Origin: Ecytonucleospora hepatopenaei
Taxonomy: Eukaryota > Microsporidia > Enterocytozoonidae
Reading direction: 5' to 3'
NCBI GenBank assembly: GCA_026692725.1
Contig: JAPMUG010000005.1
Coordinates: forward strand, 62,001 to 126,000
DNA length: 64,000 nt
Part shown: in pieces, positions 9,888 through 19,595 of the stretch
Position numbering within the stretch: position 1 is the first letter of the stretch
Layout of the letters: every line of letters begins with the position of its first letter
Notes under the pieces: generated by a model
Databases searched by the model: none
The model's input: the letters and a program-made list of their open reading frames with translations, nothing else
Told to the model about the DNA's origin: nothing
Translations under genes and position numbers: made by a program

Positions 9888-9988
9888 AATAAAATCATTT
9901 ATTTAAATGTGTTTTGTTTAAAATATTTTTTATCTATCTTCTATATAATAAGGTTTATATCGTTAATTTTGCAAAATTAAGCTTATTT

Positions 9989-11716
9989 TTATGAGCTTTT
10001 TATTCTTGTTAACATTATGCTTATAATTTTCTCTCTATCCTCTTCTCTAAATGGAATTGTCCCATCCTCTGTTAAAGACCTTATTACCCTTCCTCTTTCT
10101 CCTATTACTACTTTTGTTCCACAGCTAAAGTCAAATTCTATTAAACCATTGCTAAATACAAAAACATACCCATAGCTATACATACCCATCTTGCTTATCT
10201 TTACAAAAGAAACTTCCCTGCACGTATGCTGTAATAAATTTCTCTCTGTCATGTTTTTTGGTGGATAATCAGGCAAATTCAGTCCTTTCCAATTCAAAGA
10301 CGTAAAATTTATGACAAAATGCTTTAAAATTGAAATATGCTTGTGATATTTAAGTGGAATTTTATTTTGAAAATATTCCTTGGAATTTACAAGTAATTTG
10401 TTTTTAACCAATGTCAAGTTATCTCCATTTAAATATTTTAAACCAACTGCGTTTGAAAGCATGACATACCCAACGCATGAATATTCTGTAAGTGGGAAAG
10501 ACATAATAATATGATCTTCATAGATATCCCTTTCTATATAATTGCGTTTTGAAAGGTTTGTAAAAATGTCAAAATAAATTGAATTTTTTGTATCTTTTTG
10601 TTTTTCGTATATTTTGTTTGTTTCTTCTTTGGTAGAGCATGGAATTTTATTTTTTACATCACTTCTTAACATATTTTCCTTATTTGAACCATTGCTCTCG
10701 TTTGATAAATTTCCATCATAACTTGTTGTAAAAAAAGAATGTTTTTCTATCTCTTTAATACAAATTCTTTCATTCGGGTTATTAGTAAAAATGCGCCTAA
10801 ACAAATCTACTGTATTTTTTTCCTTAAAACTTCCTTTCTCGTATAACTCGGCAAATGCTCTGGGATATCTCAAATCATTTTTCTTGATTCTCTCATATAT
10901 TTCATCAACTGTGGCTTCTTGAAAAGGTGGTTTACCAAAAAGCAATGTATATATTATAACACCAAAAGACCAAACATCAACTTCGTATGAATGTCCTTTT
11001 TCTTTATCAAATAAAACTTCTGGCGCTATATAATTAGGTGTTCCACACACCGTTTGTCTTCTTTGATTTAAAATTTCAGCACAAAGACCAAAATCGCCTA
11101 TTTTCAACTCATTGTTTTTTATAAATATGTTTTGAAGTTTTAAATCCCTGTGTATTATGTGCTTTTCATGTAAGTGTTTTATGCCACTAATAAGCTGTAA
11201 ACCTATTTGTTTGGCATAAAAGTAAGTTAATTCAGAAGGAATTTTTAGTGCAGAACTTCCCTTTTGAAAATACCTTGGATGTTTATCCAAACTACCTTCA
11301 TTACAGTATTCAAGAACCATGTACAAAAAAGTTTCGTCGATAAAAAAAGTGTGCATTTTTACAATATTTTTATGATCTATGGTAGAATGTGTTTTTACTT
11401 CTGTTTTAAGCATTGATTTTGCCTTATTGCTTGTTATAAGTGACAGTTTTACTATTTTAATTGCAACATAAAATTTATGTGAACTATCTTCCATGTTTTT
11501 ATGTTTAAAATTCTGACAAATTACCTCAGCCTTAAAAACCTGTGCATATGCTCCTCTTCCTAAAAATTGTTCTATTTTATATTTTACACCTTTATGCTCT
11601 AAAACACTACCAATTGATACAAACGGATCTCCCTTAACACCATCTTTTTGAGAACTTGTGGATTTAGTTTTACCTTTTCCATCCGTGTTATTGCTTTTTT
11701 TAAAATTTGTTGACAT
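9989..11716 (-). CDS. Polo-like serine/threonine protein kinase
   Basis: This is a mitotic kinase of the Polo/Cdc5/Plk1 family. I place the start at the ATG at 11716 (MSTNFKK) because the 16 residues upstream from 11764 look like an unneeded hydrophobic extension. The kinase domain spans roughly residues 35-300 and has the glycine loop GRGAYAQVFKAE, catalytic HRDLKLQNIF, DFGLCAE, the activation-segment GTPNYIAPEV and DVWSFGVIIY. After a linker, residues about 385-575 hold two Polo-box-like beta-rich segments (VGYVMLSNAVGLKYLNG and YSYGYVFVFSNGLIEF). Cdc5/Plk1 substrates include cohesin, APC and spindle-pole proteins. Upstream of the chosen ATG is a TCCCT motif. The gene is intact. Confidence 0.95.
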   Translation of the reverse strand: MSTNFKKSNNTDGKGKTKSTSSQKDGVKGDPFVSIGSVLEHKGVKYKIEQFLGRGAYAQVFKAEVICQNFKHKNMEDSSHKFYVAIKIVKLSLITSNKAKSMLKTEVKTHSTIDHKNIVKMHTFFIDETFLYMVLEYCNEGSLDKHPRYFQKGSSALKIPSELTYFYAKQIGLQLISGIKHLHEKHIIHRDLKLQNIFIKNNELKIGDFGLCAEILNQRRQTVCGTPNYIAPEVLFDKEKGHSYEVDVWSFGVIIYTLLFGKPPFQEATVDEIYERIKKNDLRYPRAFAELYEKGSFKEKNTVDLFRRIFTNNPNERICIKEIEKHSFFTTSYDGNLSNESNGSNKENMLRSDVKNKIPCSTKEETNKIYEKQKDTKNSIYFDIFTNLSKRNYIERDIYEDHIIMSFPLTEYSCVGYVMLSNAVGLKYLNGDNLTLVKNKLLVNSKEYFQNKIPLKYHKHISILKHFVINFTSLNWKGLNLPDYPPKNMTERNLLQHTCREVSFVKISKMGMYSYGYVFVFSNGLIEFDFSCGTKVVIGERGRVIRSLTEDGTIPFREEDREKIISIMLTRIKSS

Positions 11717-11910
11717 GGAAAGAGGGATAAATAAAATACATTTAAATATGAAATTTAAAACCATCTTTACAATGGAATTTAAACCTTTTAATTTGATTAA
11801 TCAATAATTAGTTTTATTTAACAAGAATTTATTTTTAATAAATTACATAAATTTCTATTTACCCATAAAATTATTCTATAAAAAGTAAAAGGAAAATTTT
11901 TATTTTAAAG

Positions 11911-13308
11911 ATGAGTAATGATTTATGTGTTATATGTATGGAAAACATTGTTTTTAAAGGTGTTTATGATTGTGGGCATTTTGTTTGTGGAAGATGTGCA
12001 TGTAAGTTTGTTTTCCTATATAAAGATATGAAATGTAGTCAGTGCAATAAAATAAATGACAAAATTACACTATATGAAAATGAAAAGGTTTCATTAAAAA
12101 ACGCAATTAGCAAAAAAATAAACACTAATCTCATGCATTTTGACACAAACAATTGTAAAAAGTTTGCAAGCAATTTGCTAGAGGTTAGATGTAAAGAGTG
12201 TTTTGTAAAAATAGAAAATGATGTGTCTTCTAATGATAGCAAAGAAGGAAAATATTTAAATTTCATTGACAAAGTTAGCAAAATAAATGTTAAGGAAAAG
12301 AAAAAAAGTGTATCCGAAAGCATCATAAAGCATTTCATAGAAAAACACAAAAACAAATATTTGTGTAAAGTCTGTTTGGATAGAAATTTTGAATTTTGGG
12401 ATGAATTTACACAGTTTTCTTTTGAAGAATACAAAGAACATAAAAAAAGAAGCCATTCCCATTGCATTTTTTGTGACAAAATTTTCTTTGATTTGAAGGA
12501 TTTAAAAGCACACGCAGGTGAAAAACACCAAATTTGCACCATTTGCACGGTAATAGGAAAACCACATATTTATTTAAAAAATTACAGCGATCTTATAAAA
12601 CATTACAACACAGAACATTTTTGTTGCACTGAAAAAAGATGTGTTGAATCTCATTGTTTTGCTTTTGCGCATAAGAGTGAGTTATGGGCGCATTTACAAA
12701 AAATCCACCAAATAAAAAAGGATTTACATGAAATTGAAATTAAAAAATTTGTTAAAAATCCTGAAAAGATGAATCTAATGGACGAAAGTGTAGAAAACCA
12801 CTTGGCTAATCAAAACACAAACATTAAATTATTAAACCCTGTTCTTGATAAAAGCATTGCCTTAATAAAAAGCAAAAAACCAAATAAAAAAACAGAAAAT
12901 GATGAACTTCTCGGTAAAATAAAAAGTATTTTAGCTCTTTATATAAAAACAAACATTGAAGAAATTCCTAAACAGATTTTTACACTTTTCACTTCTTCAG
13001 AAACGTCTTTTGATCAAAATACAAACAAAATATCTGCTCAAAAATTGAGCCTTTATGCAAAAGATATTGAAGAAATTCTTCAAAGATACATGTATAGAAG
13101 CAACGAGAAAGAAGTAAAGACGGTTGTCCACAATTTGCTTGATTTTATATTTGGATCTGATCCAAGTAGCAAGGTATTTTTAAGTAAGTTTAAAAATGAA
13201 ATTCGGTTTCCATCTTTCAAGAAAAGCGATGCATCTCCCAAGGAAGAGACCATTGAAAAGAAAAACACGTTCAAAATAGTTGATTTATCACACAAAACTA
13301 AGAAATAA
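11911..13308 (+). CDS. HEL2: E3 ubiquitin ligase of the Hel2/ZNF598 family
   Basis: Hel2/ZNF598 senses collided ribosomes and ubiquitinates small-subunit proteins to start ribosome-associated quality control. The protein opens with a RING finger at residues 6-45 (CVIC, DCGHFVCGRC, CSQC). After a charged spacer it has the family's array of Cys/His zinc fingers at about residues 150-275 (YLCKVCLDR, SHCIFCDKIFFDLKDLKAHAG, CTICTVIG, a cysteine pair in CCTEKRC, and a final AHKSELWAHLQKIH). This RING-plus-finger order is diagnostic. The 465-residue length is shorter than yeast Hel2 (639), having lost much of the disordered C-terminus. The remaining C-terminal helical region ends in a Lys-rich tail. 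Confidence 0.9.
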   Translation: MSNDLCVICMENIVFKGVYDCGHFVCGRCACKFVFLYKDMKCSQCNKINDKITLYENEKVSLKNAISKKINTNLMHFDTNNCKKFASNLLEVRCKECFVKIENDVSSNDSKEGKYLNFIDKVSKINVKEKKKSVSESIIKHFIEKHKNKYLCKVCLDRNFEFWDEFTQFSFEEYKEHKKRSHSHCIFCDKIFFDLKDLKAHAGEKHQICTICTVIGKPHIYLKNYSDLIKHYNTEHFCCTEKRCVESHCFAFAHKSELWAHLQKIHQIKKDLHEIEIKKFVKNPEKMNLMDESVENHLANQNTNIKLLNPVLDKSIALIKSKKPNKKTENDELLGKIKSILALYIKTNIEEIPKQIFTLFTSSETSFDQNTNKISAQKLSLYAKDIEEILQRYMYRSNEKEVKTVVHNLLDFIFGSDPSSKVFLSKFKNEIRFPSFKKSDASPKEETIEKKNTFKIVDLSHKTKK

Positions 13309-13470
13309 ATTATATATTTTTATTTAAGTTTATGTATTTTCATTTTGTTTATTTACTAAACTTTATGTATTTAAAATTAAATTATAAAAACATTTTAAGG
13401 TAAAATATAAAAAAGTAGTGGTTTGTACCATTTTATTTTAACCCTATCCTCATTTTTATAAACAAATAAA

Positions 13471-14106
13471 ATGTTTCATTTTTTAAGAGTTATATACACA
13501 CTTATAGAAACACTTGGTGACTATAATCGTCATTCCATTTTAAACAGTGTAATTAGCACAACAAATACAGTTCAGTTTATGACAGCAGAACTTTATGGCC
13601 TGACAGACCGCAACAGGTGGGAAAAAATAAAAAACAAAAGCATTGAAATTGAAGTGCAGGTGTGGCATAAGGGAAAAATGGAATTCAAAGACGTAAAGTG
13701 CGCAGCAGACGGAAATTTTTTTTACACCACACCAAACAAAGGGAAATACTATTGTTTGTTTTTTGTCAAAAATGCAGAACATAATAAATATGGAGCTTTG
13801 GGCCTTAAAACAAGCGTATTCTCAGGTGAAGCAAGTCTTCCTGTCATCAGGTCGACAGGCGAAGTGGAGCTGGATAAGGCAATGTCATTTCTTAAGAAGG
13901 TGTTGGACTATACAAGGCAAAACTTAACACTGCAAGAGGTTGATTTTGAGGATGAAGAAAGTTACAAAGGAATATATGATGGTATATTAAAGTATGCTGT
14001 GTTTATGATGGTACTTAAATTGGCTGCAACTATATTTACATCATATTATTCATCAATAAAAACAAAGCAATTTTTTAAGGCTCAGCATTTAGCAGGTGAA
14101 AAATAA
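13471..14106 (+). CDS. p24/EMP24 family cargo receptor
   Basis: p24 proteins are type I membrane proteins that cycle between ER and Golgi in COPII and COPI vesicles and select cargo such as GPI-anchored proteins. The 211-residue product has a hydrophobic N-terminus serving as a signal peptide and a beta-rich GOLD-like luminal domain. The heptad-like helix at about residues 140-168 precedes a membrane segment at about 170-192. The cytosolic tail ends KTKQFFKAQHLAGEK, containing the family's FF COPII signal and basic residues. Which of the alpha, beta, gamma or delta classes it belongs to cannot be read by eye. An ACCCT motif lies 26 bp before the ATG. Confidence 0.85.
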   Translation: MFHFLRVIYTLIETLGDYNRHSILNSVISTTNTVQFMTAELYGLTDRNRWEKIKNKSIEIEVQVWHKGKMEFKDVKCAADGNFFYTTPNKGKYYCLFFVKNAEHNKYGALGLKTSVFSGEASLPVIRSTGEVELDKAMSFLKKVLDYTRQNLTLQEVDFEDEESYKGIYDGILKYAVFMMVLKLAATIFTSYYSSIKTKQFFKAQHLAGEK

Positions 14107-14242
14107 TTTTATATTTTTAGCATTATTTTGTTTTTGATTAAATAATTTGATTATTAAATAAATAATAAATTTAAAAATATAAAATTGTTTTTATTTATTA
14201 CAGATATACAAAAAGATAGAAAATCGTTATAAATGTCATATT

Positions 14243-14851
14243 TTATACATCCATAAAAAATCCTAATACGTTTGGAAAAAACATCAAGATATATATTGAA
14301 ACTACACTTGTTTCAAACAGTGTATTAAATAAATTATACATGCTTTTATATCGTTTAAGACACAGAGTCGATAATATTGTGGTTCTATATGATATGCAAA
14401 ATACGTTAAAGAGAATAGAAATATCTGCATGGAACTTTTCGCTGGTTATAAAATTTATATAGAGAATAAGCGCGTTTTTTACTGCATAATTTTCTTCCTT
14501 CTTCATCTTTAAAAGCCTCAGTGCTAAAATAAACAGTGTAAATTCACATGCAAAATAAAATATCATGTCTAATTCCGTGACTACGTGTTTAAAATGCAAT
14601 TTTTTAAAAAAATATTTACAAGAGCGCATTAACCACGTGCTTCTTATTTGATTTAAAATAAAATAAAAACAAATAAAGCGTATAAAAAGCGCATTTATTA
14701 GTTGCTTGCTAGTAGAAACCCTATATTGCATGTTTTTATTCCTCCTTTTAAGAGAAATATCAAAAAATATCCTCTTAATATTTCCCCATTTCTCCTTTGC
14801 AATCAAATCTAAGCAATAGTTGTATACTTTTTTTATCAAAATCAATGGCAT
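14243..14851 (-). CDS. Hypothetical integral membrane protein, 202 residues
   Basis: No family is recognised. The protein begins with a basic amphipathic region and has roughly three hydrophobic segments (about residues 50-65, 95-115 and 180-200) joined by basic loops. An ACCCT motif sits a few bases before the ATG (minus strand, 14858-14862), which supports the start. It is likely a polytopic membrane protein of unknown location. Confidence 0.65.
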   Translation of the reverse strand: MPLILIKKVYNYCLDLIAKEKWGNIKRIFFDISLKRRNKNMQYRVSTSKQLINALFIRFICFYFILNQIRSTWLMRSCKYFFKKLHFKHVVTELDMIFYFACEFTLFILALRLLKMKKEENYAVKNALILYINFITSEKFHADISILFNVFCISYRTTILSTLCLKRYKSMYNLFNTLFETSVVSIYILMFFPNVLGFFMDV

Positions 14852-14857
14852 TATAAC

Positions 14858-14862
14858 AGGGT
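14858..14862 (-). promoter_or_regulatory. ACCCT motif before the ATG at 14851
   Basis: The minus strand reads ACCCTGTTATAATG. A CCC-like motif just before the initiator is known from microsporidian genomes, where it marks transcription starts of genes with very short leaders. The same motif recurs at several other starts in this window. Confidence 0.5.
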
Positions 14863-14988
14863 AAAAAGTTTTTAAAACAAAAAATTTTTATTTACTGTTT
14901 TATATGTATAAAAATATTACTAAAATTTAACCTATAAAATTAATTTATTACCATCTAATAAACTATTATTTAATAATATCATGACATA

Positions 14989-15471
14989 TTATATCTTGTA
15001 ATTCAACATAATGACAAAAAGCTCAAACTTAGGTATTGTTAGAATTAAAAACAAAAACACATTGGTCGTACAGAAAGATGTATACAAACAGTTTTTAAAA
15101 AATTGTAAGCTACCTGAAAGTGTGGCCAAAAACAATAGGCATGTGGCAGTATTAAAAATACCAGAAACAACATCAAAATTAAATCCAATGTTTTTACCAA
15201 GAAGGTAATTGACCTGAAGAACAACTAGGTTTTTAATAAGAAATCTAGTAGTAACTCTAAAAGAAAAGTAGTTGCAAATTAAAAATATTTGAAACATAAG
15301 ACCAAGTCCAAATAAAAACATCATTTCTTTGGTCACCAAGGAATGGCCTAATATACTATACATCTTCTGAACCACCAAACACTCACATTTGCATCCATAT
15401 ATCTTTATTAATCCTGCACATGTTAAAATTACAACTGCAAGATGTGTTAGGAAAGAAAAAAAGTTTGACAT
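14989..15471 (-). CDS. Hypothetical four-pass membrane protein, 160 residues
   Basis: The product has about four hydrophobic segments (roughly residues 5-22, 48-68, 105-122 and 135-155) with short basic loops and no recognised motif. The short length and spacing resemble small ER membrane proteins, but I do not name one. The start at 15471 is supported by ACCCT six bases upstream. It shares a divergent intergenic spacer of only 32 bp with the gene at 15504, so the two promoters must overlap. Confidence 0.65.
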   Translation of the reverse strand: MSNFFSFLTHLAVVILTCAGLIKIYGCKCECLVVQKMYSILGHSLVTKEMMFLFGLGLMFQIFLICNYFSFRVTTRFLIKNLVVLQVNYLLGKNIGFNFDVVSGIFNTATCLLFLATLSGSLQFFKNCLYTSFCTTNVFLFLILTIPKFELFVIMLNYKI

Positions 15472-15503
15472 AAAGGGTTATTTTTAAACAATTTAAAATT
15501 TGT
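15472..15503. promoter_or_regulatory. 32-bp divergent promoter region with ACCCT motif
   Basis: The whole spacer between two divergent ATGs is 32 bp. On the minus strand it contains ACCCT (15474-15478) directly before the leftward start. The rightward gene has only AT-rich sequence (ATTTAAAATTTGT) before its ATG, which resembles the AAATTT-like motif described in microsporidia. Confidence 0.5.
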
Positions 15504-16244
15504 ATGAGCTTTTCAATTATGATGAATCGAGGAGAGGCCATACTTTTAGATAAATTCCTTAATATAACACAGAGTGATAGATTTTCATTGGAAATTATAA
15601 ATAACTGCATTATGATAAGTTCTATTTCTGATGATTTAAGTCATTTTACAATGGTAAAAATAAATAATGAATTTTTTAGTAAAATTTTGAATACTACAGA
15701 AACAAATGACAATACACAAGTTGAACTTGAAGGTGAAATTAATTGTAAAGAATCTCTGGATAAGGTCACTCTTCCCAAAATTATTTTTTTTAAATCAAAT
15801 ATGAAAACATGTCAATTTTCACTAGATGATTCAAATTGTAAACTTTTTTACACATACAAACATAAAATTGAAACCAATATAAGTTATGATAAATTAAAAT
15901 ACACTTCTTTAGACATAGAATATTTATCAAATAAAACAATAAATATTGATATTGATTTTTTTAGAGAGATTTTATACAGGTATACAATGCAATATGTAGA
16001 GATTTTTATACATAACAATAAACTAACTTGGAATATAAACAACACAACAATATCAATTAATATCGAAAGTGATGTTGAATTATTTTTAAAAGTAAGTTGG
16101 AATCATATGAAACGAATTTTTTCTTTTTCACTTTATGAGTATGGAGAACTATCAATTTCTGAAGATAATCAAACTATTCAAATTTTATTGAAACGTAACA
16201 ATGTTATTATAGAAAGTTTCTTAGCAAATTATAATGAAAATTGA
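15504..16244 (+). CDS. Possible Rad9-like PCNA-fold checkpoint clamp protein
   Basis: The 246-residue product has the size and alternating helix/strand texture of a sliding clamp. Three features suggest Rad9 or another 9-1-1 subunit: the first 45 residues (LLDKFLNITQSDRFSLEI), a second-domain start (FFREILYRYTMQYVEIFI), and a C-terminal pattern of helix, short strand, charged turn, strand and final FLANYNEN, similar to the end of the Rad9 clamp domain. The match is by pattern only. It would act at DNA damage with Rad1 and Hus1 and be loaded by Rad17. The Rad9 phosphorylated tail would be absent. An unrelated beta-rich protein is possible. Confidence 0.65.
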   Translation: MSFSIMMNRGEAILLDKFLNITQSDRFSLEIINNCIMISSISDDLSHFTMVKINNEFFSKILNTTETNDNTQVELEGEINCKESLDKVTLPKIIFFKSNMKTCQFSLDDSNCKLFYTYKHKIETNISYDKLKYTSLDIEYLSNKTINIDIDFFREILYRYTMQYVEIFIHNNKLTWNINNTTISINIESDVELFLKVSWNHMKRIFSFSLYEYGELSISEDNQTIQILLKRNNVIIESFLANYNEN

Positions 16245-16325
16245 TATAAATGTTTTAATGTAAATCTAAAATATATAAGCAAATAAATTTGCTATTTAAA
16301 ACAACATTTTATTTAACATTTTTTG

Positions 16326-17327
16326 TTATTGTAAGTATAGACCACAGTCATCATTAAATTCAACACCAAACAATCCTTTTTTAGTCAACAGACGCAAATC
16401 CCTCTCATTGACCTGAGAAGTTCTAACAACATTTTCACCACTGTAATAAACCCTGTAAAGACACCATCCAATCTTAGCATAAACACAATTTCTACAGTCT
16501 ACAAAAATGCAAACCAATGAGCCTGGGTATCTTCTTTTTAGCTCCCTATAAATAAAGCAAAGTCTTCTGTAATCATAAAGAATACTTGGAATATTTGATG
16601 CATTTCTTCTTCTTAGGTCAATAGTTTCTAGTGACTTAGCATTTGCAATTCCATAAACTAATAAACATGATGGATTTTGATATTTAAATGTTTTCGCAAC
16701 ACTCATTTTTGAAAATCTTTTTCCAGATGGAGTAGTTACACATTTTGTATAGTTAGTGGAATAATATGGGCATTCTTCTCTAGGTGGACAATATGGTTGT
16801 GGTTTAGGAGGGCAATATGGCACTATTACATCACATTTTTGTACAGGTGGACAATACGGTTGTGGTTTATGAACAGGTGGACAATACGGTTGTGGTTTTT
16901 CAACTGGGCAAACTTGATCATAACATTTATATGGTTTACCAAAGTCATAACAAACTTCGTAATATTTACAAGATTTAAAATCAGTTGAATAAACACCACA
17001 AACTATTTTATAATCACATCCACATTTATAAACATATAATGCATAATGTACAGGTTTATAAATATCATATGGCACTAATGCACCGTTGCTATATAGAACC
17101 ATTGGAATTTTGTGTACATTTGTACCCCCGACCTGAGCCTTTTCGATTTTGCATGCAACTAGAGTAGCTATTAAATCTGCATTATTTTCAGGAGTGACTA
17201 TGGCAAGCTCAAGGTCTTGACAATTTATATTAAGGTGTTCTTTAACTGTAGCATCACATGGCAATTTAACAACAGCAGTGTCTCTTGTTAAAATCCATCC
17301 TGCATATCTCAGTATTTTGAAAAGCAT
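16326..17327 (-). CDS. Cysteine-rich protein with PQPYCPP repeats, possible spore-wall or polar-tube component
   Basis: The 333-residue protein has a central region (about residues 135-195) with four or five copies of a KPQPYCPP or related PYCPP unit, preceded by a cysteine-rich part with CGCDYKIVCG and KCYDQVCP. The flanking N- and C-terminal domains (about 1-130 and 200-333) also contain cysteine pairs and many tyrosines. Cys/Pro/Tyr-rich repeats suggest disulphide- or tyrosine-cross-linked structural material such as the microsporidian spore wall, but there is no obvious cleavable signal peptide: the start MLFKILRYAGWIL is only mildly hydrophobic. I do not recognise the exact family. Coding quality is clear and the gene is intact. 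Confidence 0.75.
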   Translation of the reverse strand: MLFKILRYAGWILTRDTAVVKLPCDATVKEHLNINCQDLELAIVTPENNADLIATLVACKIEKAQVGGTNVHKIPMVLYSNGALVPYDIYKPVHYALYVYKCGCDYKIVCGVYSTDFKSCKYYEVCYDFGKPYKCYDQVCPVEKPQPYCPPVHKPQPYCPPVQKCDVIVPYCPPKPQPYCPPREECPYYSTNYTKCVTTPSGKRFSKMSVAKTFKYQNPSCLLVYGIANAKSLETIDLRRRNASNIPSILYDYRRLCFIYRELKRRYPGSLVCIFVDCRNCVYAKIGWCLYRVYYSGENVVRTSQVNERDLRLLTKKGLFGVEFNDDCGLYLQ

Positions 17328-17562
17328 ATTTTATGCAAACAAATCATTTTTATGTTTAATATTGTCTTCTTTTATGCACTTCCTATTTTAGAAAATTAAT
17401 GGTCTTTTACATATTTTAGACAAAATAACAAACAAATCAAGTATTTTGTTTGCGTCAAAGTTTTTGAATCTTCTTTTATTTTAAATTAAAATCACATATT
17501 TATTAAAATCATGTTAGACTATTTGTTTGTTTATTGTTTGTTTTTATGCAAACAATACCCAT
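17328..17562. other. Divergent spacer
   Basis: About 235 bp of AT-rich sequence between two divergent starts. It contains several GTTTGTTT-like runs and no RNA gene that I can see. Confidence 0.4.
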
Positions 17563-18456
17563 ATGATTTCGAATGATGAATTACTTTTTGAAGAAATTAG
17601 CAAACCAATAGACGATTCATCAGATGATGTAGAAACCTGTAAAATTGACATTAATTCTAAACCTGAAAAAAATATTGACAAGGATAAAAAATTGAAGACC
17701 AATATCAATATAATGACAACTAAACTTATGAATTCACTAAACATAAGCAAAAAAGCGCAAAAAGAATACAATACACCAAAAAACTTTTTTAGCAGACAAT
17801 TTATAGAACAAACACCAAACGATGAAAAATTATTTTATAATAACAAACGCATTTATTTATATAAAACAGAATTATGTAGAAGTTACAGCGAATTAGGATT
17901 TTGTAAATACGGAGAAAAGTGTCAATTTAGTCATAGCAAGGTCGAATTACGTGACATTTCAAGACACCCAAAATACAAGACAGAAACTTGTCGCGTTTTC
18001 TGGGAAAAAGGAACATGTCCATATGGTAAAAGATGTTGTTTTTTACACTCCAGGCTAAATTTGGACATAGATGAACCTTTTGAGCCTAAAAAACAAACAC
18101 TCGTAAGCATTAACAAAAAATTTATTAAGGAAGTCCCAGAATTACATGAATCAAAAATTATAGAAGACTTTGACACAAAAACTTTGATAGAATCGGCCCA
18201 ACAACTTTCGTTATTCGAAGAGCAAAAGATAAAGAAAAAAAGTACAAAGATAAAAGATATTGTACAAAAGGAATTTGTTTTTGATTTAAATGAAATCGAT
18301 CTTAATTCAGAGGATGAGTTGAATTTTATAACATTTAAAAATAAAAAACAGCCTTTTCTAGACACATTTTTTAAAATACCTAATTTTACTAAAATGTTGC
18401 ACAAAAAGCACTTCTTTTTTCAAAAAACCAAAATCAACAATAATATTTGGTCATAG
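17563..18456 (+). CDS. Tandem CCCH zinc-finger RNA-binding protein (TIS11/tristetraprolin type)
   Basis: Two CCCH fingers with C-x8-C-x5-C-x3-H spacing ([10 protein letters not shown]...CQFSH and [10 protein letters not shown]...CCFLH) are separated by 18 residues and each is led by YKTE(L/T)C. That is exactly the tandem arrangement of tristetraprolin/TIS11 proteins, which bind AU-rich elements in mRNA 3' regions and recruit deadenylases. The start is the ATG at 17563, since the frame further upstream has no ATG. The 297-residue protein is otherwise polar, with an acidic N-terminus and a basic C-terminus. In an AT-rich transcriptome its target specificity is an open question. Confidence 0.9.
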   Translation: MISNDELLFEEISKPIDDSSDDVETCKIDINSKPEKNIDKDKKLKTNINIMTTKLMNSLNISKKAQKEYNTPKNFFSRQFIEQTPNDEKLFYNNKRIYLYKTELCRSYSELGFCKYGEKCQFSHSKVELRDISRHPKYKTETCRVFWEKGTCPYGKRCCFLHSRLNLDIDEPFEPKKQTLVSINKKFIKEVPELHESKIIEDFDTKTLIESAQQLSLFEEQKIKKKSTKIKDIVQKEFVFDLNEIDLNSEDELNFITFKNKKQPFLDTFFKIPNFTKMLHKKHFFFQKTKINNNIWS

Positions 18457-18504
18457 ACTTGTAAATGTAAATATATTAATTTAATAAAACTAATTTTACT
18501 TTAA

Positions 18505-19362
18505 TCATTGTATTTTACCATTTTTAACCTTATTTAATTTTATTTCATTACCACCAATCAGCACCTTATGACTTTTGAAAAATAAAAATCCATTTTTTAT
18601 GCAAAATTCCTTAAGAATTAATTGATATTTTTCTTTTTTAAGAATGTTAATTTCCCCTCTTTTTATGTTAGAAAAGAACGTTTTGTAGCCTTCGAGGCTC
18701 ACCCTTTCTCCTTTATAAGCCTGATCTACAGCCACAAACTCAACATTTTCATCCTCTGAACCACAACAGATCATTCCAAAAGATTTTACGCCTGAAAAAT
18801 TAGCTTCTTTTAAATTTGTCATAAAAAGAGAAGTCTTGTTTTTTAAATCTTCCTCTTTGTATTTATTTTTTAGACCACTACAAATGACTCTTTCTTCATC
18901 GCCAAAATCAACTGTTTCCATATACATTTTTTCAGTACCTTCAATATGACTGATTTCCTTAATAAAACCGGCCTTTATCTCCAACAGGTAAAAATCGACA
19001 TCAATGTCCTTGTACTTTTTACCCTCTTCAACCAAAAAATTATAATTTTTTAAAGATCCACTTTCAATAGCATCTTTAAGAGTGTTATAGAATAAAATTG
19101 TATTCGTTAAAGAATCTAATTTTGGCTTTCCGGAAACAGTGTTTAACAAGTTTTTAAATTCTTTTACTTTTAGCATAGAATTAAACATATTTATAATCTC
19201 CTGAATCATCTCATCACCAATATATTTTACATTATTTACTACAACAAAAGTTTCAGTACCTAAAATAGTTTCTAAACTACATAATCCTTCATTTTGTGCA
19301 TGATTCAAAATAAACTTAAAGATTTCATCGCTTTGTTTAAAGTTTAGTGTAATTTCAATCAT
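18505..19362 (-). CDS. Arc1p/EMAP-II type tRNA-binding protein
   Basis: Residues about 120-225 form an OB-fold tRNA-binding domain of the Arc1/EMAP-II/methionyl-tRNA synthetase C-terminal type. The signs are VDFYLLEIKAGFIKEISHIE followed by GDEERVICSGLKNKY, then a KxxxF-type strand and VKSFGMICC. The following region (VSLEGYKTFF and ILKKEKYQLILKEF) matches the EMAP-II-like extension. The 285 residues have no synthetase domain, so this is an accessory factor that delivers tRNA to a synthetase, as Arc1p does. The N-terminal 110 residues may be the GST-like interaction domain. Confidence 0.85.
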   Translation of the reverse strand: MIEITLNFKQSDEIFKFILNHAQNEGLCSLETILGTETFVVVNNVKYIGDEMIQEIINMFNSMLKVKEFKNLLNTVSGKPKLDSLTNTILFYNTLKDAIESGSLKNYNFLVEEGKKYKDIDVDFYLLEIKAGFIKEISHIEGTEKMYMETVDFGDEERVICSGLKNKYKEEDLKNKTSLFMTNLKEANFSGVKSFGMICCGSEDENVEFVAVDQAYKGERVSLEGYKTFFSNIKRGEINILKKEKYQLILKEFCIKNGFLFFKSHKVLIGGNEIKLNKVKNGKIQ

Positions 19363-19595
19363 TTTAAATAAATAATCAAATATTGTTTGTTTTATATTTA
19401 ACAGGTATATTTAATAGTTAAATACTTAATAAATATAAATAAAACAATTTAAATTTAAACTAAAAATAGGGCAAAATTTTTACCCACTAAAACAGTTTAT
19501 TTTATAAAGAGGCAATATTTTAAATTTTTCCCATTTTTAAAAGCTTTTTTAGTTATCATTTATTTATCAGCATTTAAATAACTATTACTTTCTAG
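19363..19595. other. Divergent AT-rich spacer
   Basis: About 230 bp between the Arc1-like and eIF3g genes. A TTTTTACCCAC stretch near 19480 is the only CCC-like motif; it is distant from both starts. Nothing else is seen. Confidence 0.4.

Noticed and set aside
11717..11764. Upstream start of the Polo kinase
   Set aside because: The extra hydrophobic 16 residues are not expected in a Polo kinase, and a TCCCT motif lies just before the second ATG.
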